Source: Ovis canadensis (Eukaryota > Chordata > Mammalia > Artiodactyla > Bovidae). From it: a stretch of DNA of 64,000 bases. The DNA is taken from assembly GCF_042477335.2 (NCBI RefSeq), contig NC_091251.1, positions 33,992,501 through 34,056,500 of the forward strand, given 5' to 3'. The stretch's first letter is position 1; each line of letters opens with the position of its first letter. Under the pieces are notes generated by a model. The model was not told where the DNA came from. It saw only the letters and a program-made list of their open reading frames with translations, and searched no databases. The position numbers and the translations under genes are program-made. Shown in pieces: positions 22,001 through 34,000 of this stretch.

Positions 22001-25000
22001 AAAAGCAGGAATGAGCAAATAACCCCGAGAATATATCCTGAACTACCTGAAACAACCAAAAGGAGTTTATCCCTTCTAATTTTTAACTCCCAGCTGAGAG
22101 AGTGCAGAGCAAGAAAGACCACGCCTTGTTCCCCTCCCAGAACATGTCTGCAAAGGAGGCCCCCTGGGCTCTTCTCCCTGGAAATCTGTAAATGACAAAA
22201 TGCAGGCTGCTCCCTGGCACAGGTATGGGGGCTACTGGTCACAGGATTCTGATCATCTTATATTTTAACATTTAACAAATACTCATTCAGCATTATATGC
22301 TAGGCTTTGTGCTAAGCACTGGTGAATTTTATTTCTAAGAAGCCAAATTGTGCCTCAAGTCTATTTTAAGCTGTTATATTTATAGAATGAATGAAGTCTG
22401 AGCTGAAAAACTTAATCAGTCACATCTCATCCCTCATCCATTGTCACGGTCACAACTCTTCACATTGGTTGGCTCCCTGAGGTTATATCTTCAGCATTAC
22501 CAGTGACGTCACTCCTGGGGAGAGGGTTTCATAATGTGCCTTGAGATGTTCTGGGCAACCTCACACTGAGCAGCATATTGTGAAGGCCGATTGTGAACAC
22601 CCAGGGGGTGTTTCATTGCTGCAGAATTGTTAGTGTACTTTTCTCACTATGTATAGAGTTTCAAGGTGCCTGTACATCTGTGAGATTTGTAAATGCTTTA
22701 GCAGCCTCTTTAGAGTACAATTCTGCATAGCGTGTTTAATCAGCAGCTGATACAGGCAGGTCAGGCTGTCTAGGGATAAGGAGACATTTGCTAATTGGGT
22801 CCTGATGCTGGGAGTAGAAAGCATATGATGAATTTTCCCATGATTTGTATCATGTTTTGGACAGGGAGGAACCATTTTTGATATCAGAAAAGGAAGGGCT
22901 TTGGAGATAGTCTTGGGTTTGTAAACTGCTTTCCTATTTACAAGCTTTGTAACCTGGAACAAGTTCATTGGCAATAAAATAGAAATTTTTTGTGAAATAT
23001 TAAACTGGCAAGTATCCAGCAGTTTATATTCAATAAATACTAGTTTCTTTCTCTCCTAAGCTCATCCTCCACCACCCCCACTTCCCTTATCCCCCCGCCA
23101 CCCCCACACTCATTCATTTTGGTTCAAAAACAGATTAGATTGATCGGGTAATGGGAAGAACTGGCCAATTCAGCCCAAGTCTGACCTGTTTATCAAGTAG
23201 ACAGTGTTTTTCCTTTTCTCTGTTGACTCGAGTCTACTTACTCATCAGCTTCTTGTGCTTCCCCTCTTCTAGGAAGCTTTTTCTGAGCAGCCCCCACAAA
23301 TGACGTTGTCCATCCCTAATATCTTGTCATGTATTACGATTGCTTTCATGCAACTTCTCCTCTCCCTGGTGGTGTCAGTTCTGAGTCCACGTGCACCATG
23401 TCATCACTTCTCCCCACAATTTGCTGAAGACAGGGACTGAGTCTTTCTCATTTTCATATCCGCATGTATTCAGCCTGGCATGAGTAAATGCATAGAAAGT
23501 AGTTTTTGAATAATAGCAGCCAATCTAAGCCAAACCGTCCATTAGAGATCTGTCTCCCAACAGTGTGAATATGCTTTCTCTTAGCCGCCTGTGGGGTGTT
23601 AGCTCTCCAGCTAGGGATCGAGCGTGTGCCCTCTGCAGTGGAAACAGAGTCTTAATCACTGGACCACCCTGAATATGCTTAACAAACTGAACTTACTGAA
23701 CTGTACACTTAAAAATGGTTAAGGTGGTAAATTTAGTGTTGCATATGAAAAAAAAGCCTTAGCTTAAAAATGAGTTATTTCCATAAACAATACATTTTTA
23801 CACTTAGCAAAAAAAAAAAAAAAGCAAAACACAAAGCATGCTAAATCTCATTTAAGTTCAAATTTGAAAAAGACTTTAGAAATTAACATTGAGGCTTCCC
23901 TCAGCCTCAGCACTATTACATTTTGGGCCAGATATTTTGTTGTTTTGAGGGGCTGTCCCATGCAGTATCACTGGCCTCTATCCATTAGATGCCAGTAGCA
24001 CCCCCTCACCAGCTGTGACAATCAAAAATGTCTCCAGACACTGTCAGTTGTCCCTTGAAGGTGGGGAGATGGTGAAAAATTGTCCCTGGATGAGAACCAC
24101 TGAGGTAGACAAAGCCTCTCACTATTGGTGCCTGGTTTCCCAATCCGACAGGGAGACGCTGGACACCTGCTGTGAATCCTTAATGGGCATTTTTGAGGGT
24201 TCAGCAGACTTAGCCCCTCAGGCCAGGATGCCTGTCTTTCAGTCACTGGTGGGTGGTGGTTGGCTCCATCTATTATATTAAAAATCCATGTGTGTAACTA
24301 GTGCTTCCCAATTACGTTTTAAAGCAAGAATGTACAGAGTGGGTGCTCGATAAATACTTTTTGAGATGCAATTACCTGTTGGCCGCCCACCTGAAGCATC
24401 TAAAAATCATACCTAGACAAGTAAACAGATGCTCAGAGAATGTTCTTCATGGCCCTGGCCCTGCAGTGCTATTTCAGAGCCAAACTTCCAAGACGAGACC
24501 ATTATTGTTACCTTCTAGAGACTGTCTCCGGACACAACTGAGCAACTTCACTTTGACTTTTCACTTTCATGCATTGGAGAAGGAAATGGCAGCCCACTCC
24601 AGTATTCTTGCCTAGAGAATCCCAGGGATGGGGGAGCCTGGTGGGCTGCCGTCTATGGGGTCGCACAGAGTCAGACATGACTGAATCAACTTAGCAGCAG
24701 CAGCAACAGCATCAGAGACTGTCTCTACCCCTACTATTGCAAATCCTAGCAACTCCTTATATTTGTGATCATTAAGCAGATTGTAAAGTGTTTCCATGCA
24801 TGTATGTTCGCCTTTGATCCCTACCACAACCTTGTGAGGTAGGCAAGGCAGGAGCAAGTATTCCTATTCAGCAGGTGTAGGGACACTAAGAACAGTTCAG
24901 GCCACTCAGCTTGTGAGTGGCAAAGCAATGGCTCAGTGGCTCCTCTGACTCTTAAGTCTAGCATCCATTTCATTCTTCAGCAAGGAATCTAAACCAGCAG

Positions 25001-28000
25001 AGTCCTAAAGCTCCTTCCACATCTCTGTTCCACAAGAGACAGCAGCCCCACAGGGCGTGTTTTGGAGCCCTGACCTGCCGTCACCCTGAAGTGGCTGTTT
25101 GTACAGTCCTGATGGAAAGTGGAGACAGGATGAGAGGCATGGTGAGCTTTCAGGCCTGCTGTGAGGATCAAAGCCTGGCCTCAATGTGCCGACCCCACTT
25201 CCATGCTGTTCTCGCAATCCTGAAAATCCTGAGACCCTTCCAACCATTTTGTGTGAGAAGTACAAAGAAGGTTCACCCTGGCTTTGTCTGGACATCACGG
25301 AAATGGACAGAACCTCCAAGGTCCAGGAGAAGCCCTGGCTAGATTCCAAGACTAGCATGAGTCAGTAGGAAAGGCCAAAGCCTTTCAGATCTGAGGGTCT
25401 GTTGAGCAGTAGAAATCTGTAATTCCATGCCCTAGGACATTCTGTAATGGCTGCAGCATTCTAGCGTGGACAGGCCTGGAAGTGAGTAAGGCCTTAATAG
25501 GAATCACATGGGTATTAGCCCGCAGGTGGAAGTCAGCGATTGTTCGTGGCCAGTGTGGATTTTCTCAATTTCAGCAGTTTTTCTAGTGATGACTTGCCCA
25601 CTGATACACTTGGCCCCTTCTTAATGGAGTGGTTCACTTGGCTTTTCTTTGACAGAACAAGCCAAGCTGGATTTCATTGTCCAGGCATCCTAGAGCCCAT
25701 TTTTTACTTGAGAAGATCTATGTGATAAGATGGTTATTTCCCTAATTGGGGTCGATGAAAGAGAGGATTGAAACCCCAACCAATCTCCAGTACCTTGGCT
25801 CTACCAGACAGCTGGGCATCTTATTCTTGAGTGGCTTTGTAGATGATGAGTAAAACAATGGAGAAAAAAAATTCCTGCTGTAATCAACTTTCTTCCAACC
25901 TCTTATCAAGAGAGGTTCATAGTCAAAGGCAAAAAAGCCCTTCCCCTGTTCTCCTTTTTCAAAGCCATTCCAGAAAAGCCTCTCTTGGACAGTGTAAAAG
26001 CCCTGCACTTGGACAGTGTAAAAGTTAAGGTATGTGTTGCGTAATTTCTCAGGGAGAGGCAGCTCAGAGTAGGAGGAACCTCTGGGCCAGGAGTCCAAGA
26101 ACATGGCCTCTCATCCAGGCCTTGCTACCTAATGCAGTATGTGACTTTGATCATGGCTCTTCGCCTCTCTGAGCCTCAGTCTTCACAAAGGTAAATAGGG
26201 GTGAGAGTGCCTGACCTGTGCACCCAAGAAAGTAATTGTGAGAATAAAGTAAGGTAATGGGCACGAATCTTTTGTAACTCATCGCTGAAGCTGGTATTGC
26301 AATAGAAGGAAAGAATCGGATCTGTGTTCCAGTTTTTTAACAAGCAACTTCTGTGAACCTTTCTCATGATCTATAGGGTGGAGCATGTAAAACCGACAAT
26401 TTTCAGGGAAAAGCTTGAGGCTATGACGGTGACTGCTAATTTACCCTGTGATTTAGGCAAATAACCACCTCTCTGCATCTTAGTTTCTTCATCTGTAAAA
26501 CAGGGAAAATAATACCTCCTTCTCCATTTGGAAAAATGAGAATAATGGTTGCCCTAGTTTCTTTCCCTACAAAGTAGAGATGGTAATACTAGCCAGTCTG
26601 CTCTCAGCAGTGGAATAAGTGGGTTGCTTTACTCATTTGCCTACAATACACACTTGACATATTTCACAGGTTTTTGAGGTTCCAGATAAACAGGTGTATT
26701 AAACTGCTCCATGGAAGTAAGTTGTAGATTGACATCAAACATTATTTATTTGATAAATACTTATAGAGTGTTTATTAATACTTTGTGACATTTCACAGGT
26801 AAACAATACAGTTTCTGCTCTCATGGAGCTTACAGTCTAGTGGAGATATATACTAATCAAAAAATTACACTAAAGATTGTATGTAAAAGACATGACTTTT
26901 GAGTAAATGCAGTGTCAGTATTCTTTCGGCTCCAGTACATAGCTGTGCTCTAAGTGACATTCCTCTTCCTGTAGCCGTTCCAGAGGCTGCTAAGGAAGAG
27001 GAGACATCTGATTCTGATTTTCTAGGCAGTGACTTCCTAGAATCAGGGTGAGACGTTCCTCTCCTTCCCATCCCCCGGTTCTCAGTTTTGGTTAACATAA
27101 TTCAATTTTTTTTTCACTTTTTATTTTTTTAAATTATACTTTTCACTGTGCTGGGTCTTCGTTGCCGCATGGGCTTTTCTCTGGTGAGGCACGGGCTCTA
27201 GGGCACGTGGGCTTCAATAGTTCTGGCATGTGGACTCAGTAGTTGCGGCTCCCGGGCTCTGGAGCACGGGCTTAGAGGCGTGTGGGATCTTCCTGGATCA
27301 GAGATCAAACCCACGTCTCCTTCATTGGCAAGTGTATTGTTTTACCACTGAGCCACCAGGGAAGCCCCCCCAAATTTTTTGGCCACGCTGTGAGACATTT
27401 GGGATTTTAGTTCCCCAACCAGGGATCACGGAGAAGGCACTGGCGGCCCACTCCAGTACTCTTGCCTGGGAAATCCCATGAACGGAGGAGCCTGGTAGGC
27501 TGCAGTCCATGGGGTCGCGAAGAGTCAGACACAACTGAGCGGCTTCACTTTCACTATTCACTTTCACTCACTGGAGAAGGAAATGGCAACCCACTCCGGC
27601 ATTCTTGCCTGGAGAATCCCAGGGATGGGAGCCTGGTGGGCTGCCGTCTGTGGGGTCACACAGAGTCGGACACGACTGACGTGACTTAGCAGCAACCAGG
27701 GATCAAACCCATACCCCCTGCTGTGGAAGCATGGAGTCTTAACCACTGGACAGCCAAGATAGTCTCTATTTTTTCCCCCCACTTTTATCTCTGTCATTTT
27801 AATTTGGTGAAAATCAAGATGGTTGATAGGGAGAACTCTTGTCCCAGTGCCAAGCCTTACCATCTGCTATAGCAGCTCCATGGAAGGACACAGTATCCAG
27901 GAACCAGCGGAGACAGGAAGTGGTCAGACCCCCAAAAAGGGCTGTTTGTCTTGGACCGCCCACCTTCCACCTGGGATGACGGGGTGGGGCACGTGCTCTG

Positions 28001-31000
28001 GAAATGTCAGAGCAAAAGCAGGAGAACTGAAGTGCTCACTCATCTCCACTGGGGTATTTTCTAAGACCTCTGAAGTAAAACTTGAACACTCTTGATTACT
28101 GAGAAAATGAGATCTTTTCAGTAACATCCACAGCCTTTTACTGGTCCTGAGAAATTCTTGGCTGTTGCCCCACGACCCCTTTCGGCATCTTAAAAACCAA
28201 AGTCAGACCCTGTTTTTCTCCCATACTGATTATTTTTCCAAGCCCTTGAGGTAGTTTTATAACCTTCTATTGCTCTCTTCTTGGCTGGCTTTAAAACGCC
28301 CTACAGATGACTCTTCTGATAAATTCCTGCCAGGCAAGGAGTTTACTGTTACTTTTCAGCACTATCAGCAACCCCATCTCACGTTCACTGTGGCAGGTGA
28401 AGGGTCATTTGACGCTGACCGTCCTAGGATGCTACCAGGAGGCCCTTTAGTCTCTGCTGACCCAGCATTCATGCACAGCACACATGGGAGATGAGTTGAG
28501 AAGGGGGTTGAGAGGTAGCTTCTCATTCCAAGCCTCAAACTTAAAAAAAGGAAAAGCCTTTAAGAACTGGGGGCACCCAGGATTTCATTTTTCTCTATCT
28601 CTTGGCCTGATGTTTAGAGCACAAATTTAAACATGAGGGATTGTTTTTTCTTTTAGCTTCATTTCTCTACGTAGCCCTGTTCTGTTGGGATGGCTTAACA
28701 CTAGGAGAAAAGAGGCCTGTTTGAGTCAGAAATGTGCCATCTTTGCATTTCAATCTAGCTGTGGCCCTAGGCTCTCCAGTTTGGTATTTCAGTCTCACGG
28801 CTTGTAGCTGCTCCTAGGCTCCTCCTGGCCCCTCCCCTGTCTCGTTACTCATCTCAAGGAGCAGTTCTTCAGTTTGAAAAGGGGCAGCATATTCTACATC
28901 CCAAAAGAATGAAATATTACTGCTTTCAGGATGGGAATATTCTCTTCCTCTTTGACTAAAATAACCTGGATGCACAGTCTGGAAATAAAAATTGAATTTT
29001 GGTTTAGAAGTGAAAGCTTTCAGGACTGGATTGAGGCTGAGCTGTGATTGAGATCTAAAAGTCAGTTTTTAAAATTTGAGCATAAAATCCCATAGTCTGC
29101 ATCTCGATCAGTCCAGAACTGGTTCCAGACCACTAAAGAGAGATGGTAGGAATTCAGAACAGTCAAATCCAACTGGCCTCCGGTACTCCAGCTCTGCATT
29201 TTGACTTGGATCCATTTAGTGTCTACTTCTTCCCTCAGGCCCTCATTGGTGCAGCTGGGTGGGGCACGAAGAGGAAAAGGGAGATTTCGAAGCACCCGAC
29301 CCTTGGACCCTGACCCCTGGAATCTTAAGATATGGACAGAGGAGAGCTTAGAAAGAAACGTCCCAGGAGCTGCCCCCACACTCCTGTTCCTCCCCTGCCT
29401 ACACACACATCGCAGCAGCCAACATTCAGTCCCTGGGGCCAGCCTCACCTGCCGGGAGCAGACCAGCCCCTTATACACAGAACCGATGTGGATTAGTGGA
29501 AAGAACCCTTGGATTAAGCATCAGGAGACTGACTTCTAGATCCAATTTTACCCATCAGTAGCTGTGGAATTTGGAGAAAGCCACTTAACCCCGCTGTGTC
29601 TCTTGGTTTGTGAAATAGAAACATCTGCCCTTTCTCCTCCTGAATTCTGTGAAGTTGTTGTGAGAAGCACGTGAAACAATGGAGGGGAATGACCTTTGGA
29701 AGAATATATAGCTTTGCACATATTGCGTCCCAACAAACCACTTCTAAACTACAAGAGCTGTATTTTTAGGGTTTCATGCTCCTCACCAAGGGTGGGGCTA
29801 TTGTGTCTGGGGTAGAGGCCAGCCTCCAGGAGTGCTGTCCGTACTCGTGGGTCTTGGAAACCCCCAGACACAGGGTATAACCACAGTCTGTCCAAAGATA
29901 TTACCCTTCAGCTCATTTTTAAAGCTGTCTAACTGCCCATTTCACAGCTCTTCCTTTTCCAGCCAGCCTTAAGTGAGGCATTTGTCGCCACCCTGGTTAG
30001 ACTATGCCTGGCCCAGTCGGAGCGCCCTGGAAGTTCAAGTTGCACTACCATTTATTACTGTGTAGACTTAGGCAATTCACTTTCCTCTGTAAAATGGGAG
30101 AAATGGTATCTGACTCCATTGGCTTGTCCTGATGCTTACGTGACGCATGTAGAATACCCGACCAGTTCCTGACCGCCGTGTTCATTGTCTGGCGCTCTTT
30201 CCCCTGCTAAGGAGAGTTATTGCTAGATATGTCTGCCCGGAGGGGATTTGTGCATCCCAAAGGCATTTTGCCTCAAATCAAAGGTGAGAGCACCTCCGCC
30301 GTGCTGGGGTCTGAGATCAAAGGTGAGAGCGCCTCCGCCGTGCTGGGGTCTGACTCCGTTGTCTCACCACTACTCTCAATGCCTTTCACAGGGAACATCA
30401 TCGGCTCTGGAATCTTTGTCTCGCCCAAAGGTGTGCTAGAGAATGCCGGCTCTGTGGGCCTGGCTCTCATCATCTGGATTGTGACAGGTGTTATCACAGC
30501 TGTGGGAGCCCTGTGCTATGCTGAGCTCGGGGTCACCATCCCCAAATCTGGAGGTGACTACTCCTATGTCAAGGACATCTTTGGAGGCCTGGCTGGGTAA
30601 GAGAATAGTGGGGGGACTAAGTGGTCTGGGAAGCCAAGGCCAGGGCTGTCCAGTGTGCTGAGGAGGGTGCAAGCTTGGGGTTCTTCCACCTCATGGTTGC
30701 CAGTTCAGCCTGTGTTCCCTTGATCCCGTTCACAGTGGCAGAGGAACCAGGCTGTAGTTTTAATCTCTGTTTAGGGTTTTTGTTTGTCCTGTTTTGCTGT
30801 ACCTTGTGGCTTGTGGGATCTCAGTTCCCAGACCAGGGATCGAACCTGGGCCCTTGGCAGTGAAAGTGTGGAGTCCTAACCACTGAACCATCAGGGAATC
30901 CCCTTAATCTCTATTGACCTTAGAGAGCAAGATTCTATGAGTGAGAACAAGTAGAACTAAATGACACCTCTGATTGGAGATGCCCAGGGAAAGCACATCA

Positions 31001-34000
31001 CAAAAACAAAGCCCTTTTATCCTGAAAAATAAGTGAGTGGTGTCCCTGGTTTTCTCAGCCCCCATAGCCCAGATACTGAAGAGCTCAATTCTAACCAAGG
31101 AGCCCAAGGGTATGGAGGACACTTCTCCTTCAAACTCCACTCAGTGCACCCCCTTAACATGCATTTAACTGGCCACACCGTTAGCGTGCCCTGACTGTGA
31201 AGATTCTGGGGTTGCGGATTTTCTTTTCCACCAGTGGCTTCTGGGGGCCAGAGTGGTAGAGAAGAGATGATGAAACAATGGCAGGAGGAGGGAAGGAACT
31301 AAGACGTGGGTTGGAACTAGCTGAAATAGTGCTTCATTGTTAAACCAATTTACTATCGGTAGGGAGAGCTAGGTGTCTCGTTCAGGCGGGGGCTGGGCTC
31401 CTCAGCATCCCTTTAGCCCACCTGCCTCTCTCAACACTGCTCAATGACTTGCCCAGACTTCCCCTGATGGCTTCTGAATCCCTGCCATGCCTGGTGGTGG
31501 GGCCGGGGGTCTTAATTCCTATCTTGGCTCAAGTTCCATCTGGTTCCCCCGCAGGTTCCTGAGGCTGTGGATCGCGGTGCTGGTGATCTACCCCACCAAC
31601 CAGGCCGTCATCGCCCTCACCTTTTCCAACTACGTGCTTCAGCCGCTTTTCCCCACCTGCTTCCCCCCAGAGTCTGGCCTTCGCCTCCTCGCTGCCCTCT
31701 GCTTACGTAAGTACCATCTGGGCCTCGCTCAGGACAGTGTCTTCCTCATGATCCGGTTCTCCATTCTCTCCCTCTTTCTTTCCTCTCCTTTTAATTAGTA
31801 ATTTTTTTTCCTCTCCTCCTTTTATTTATATATTTATTTATTTTCCTCTGCTCCTTTTATTTTTATGCCTTGTTACTTTTCAATGTCCAACATGCCTGCT
31901 GTAGGCAAATGGATTCCACACATAATTGTGTTATGCTAAGTTGCTTCAGTCGTGTCCAACTTTTTATAAGCCCCACCAGGCTCCTCTGTCCATCAGACTC
32001 TCCAGGCAAGAATACTGGAGTGGATGGCCATGCCCTCCTCCAGGGGATCTTCCCGACCCAAGGGTCAAGCCCGTGTTTCTTATGTCTCCTGCATTGGCAG
32101 GTGGGTTCTTCACCACTGGCACCACCTGGGAAGCCCTCCATATATGATTATTTGGTTTTTAAAAAAAGAAGAAACTTAAGTAGCTGTTCAGAAGAACTAT
32201 AATTTTCACTGGCAGGGTTTACTTATATATGAAGCACTTTCATATGTGTTATCTGATCCAAGCCTCACAACAAATCCATAAGGTAAGCTGGGCTAGTGTT
32301 ACATTTTCCTTGAGCAGGAAAGGAAGTGGAGCCAGGCAAGTGAATTAGCCAAGATCGTTCCTTCTCTTTCCAGCACACGCACCATGCTGGAGGCCCCCTG
32401 CTGCTCGTGGGAAGACTTTTCTGGCCTCTCCATCTCTGCCTCCACCTGCCAGCTCACATCTTAAACCTCTCTGTGAGGAGAGTGTAAAGGTGTGAGTTGG
32501 GAGAAAACAAATGCCACATCTATGGTCTCTACCTTTCATGAATTTTCTGACTAGGTAGAAAAGTCATAGGCAGATTCCATGATTGGAATTCAATTGCAGC
32601 AAAAAATCTGAGAAAGGGAAAAGGTCGCTATGAGCTGCAGTAGGTTAGAGAGGCTTTTTTTTTCTGCTGTGCTATGCAGTATGCAGAACTTTCCCAACCA
32701 GCGATTGAACCCATGACCCCTCCACTGGAAATGCAGAGTCTTAACCACTGGACCACCAGGGAAGTTTCTTAGAGAGGTTTTATAGAGAAGCTTGGCAATC
32801 TGTATTTCTAGAAGTCTCAGCACTTAATCTCTGATCATCAGGGATCTCAATGGATTGGGATATATTATATCTTTTAACCAAAAATACCTGATTTCTAAAG
32901 TAAATATTTGGACTATCTCAGAGGTTCCTTTTCTAGAATCAGCTTTGTCCCTGCCTCCCCACACCTTCCAGCACACATCACTTAGCTCAGGGCATTGACC
33001 ACCCTGGTCACACTCTTTCCCAGGGCTTGACACTTCCTTCTGTCCTGCTGGTGGGAAGGGGAAGGAGGGGGTCACTCACCACCCTGGGGCTGGGGTGGGA
33101 CCTGAGTGGTGATCTTCTTGGTGGGTGTGCCCACTTTGGCAGTGGTGTTCAGCCCTGGAATAGACTCCACATCTAGGCGACTGTTATTGTGAAGTCAGCA
33201 TACTTGTTCGGAGCATATTCCTTGTGCTTGTGAGTTTGGAGGCAGAGGGATGTGGGATCCAAAACCATGCCGCCTGAGCCTGCATCTCCACACCACTTTC
33301 TAACTGCAGCCAGTGCTCGACCAGGTCACCAGCTGCCTCCTGTGAGATGGGGGTGCAATCACACGTGTGCTGTAGGTTGCTGTGACAAGGACTGCCTGAG
33401 ACAAGAGCGTTCTTCCCACAGTGTGGGGCACCTGGTGGTCCTGTTTAGTCACTGAGGGTAGTCACAAGCATAGTCATTTGGTCCTTGCTTGCTGGCTGGA
33501 TCTGGAGCTGCGGGAGGTAAGAGGAGGGGGAAGCTGGTGTGGGAATGTGGGAACAGTGGCTGTTTCTGCCATCAGACAGGTTAGTGGGGGTGGGAGGGGG
33601 ATCACAGAGTGCTGGCCACTGCTGTGTCAGCGTCTTGTACACACAGACATGGCTTCCTTTTTCCTGCTGATACTGCTTAAGTGTCTCAGACTAGAGGCCA
33701 CCCTTACCCTTCATCTAGAAGTCAAGAACCCTGAGACTGTTCAGTCTGTTCCCTCAGAGAGAACCTGGGCCGCAGAGCAGAGTTCCTCAGGCAGGCAGAC
33801 CCCACTGCTTTTTTTGCATTCCCCAAATGCACTAAGGCTAGGTGGGTGACTCTTTGCACAAAGGCACTCTAGAGTTTTGGAAAAGATCGGGTGAGAAATG
33901 ATGGAAGGAATGACCAGAGGTGGAAAGGTGGAAAGACTCTGCTGTAACTGGCTTGCGTGCTCAGAGCCTGGAGGGAGTGATGGGGGGAGGAGAGGGAGAG

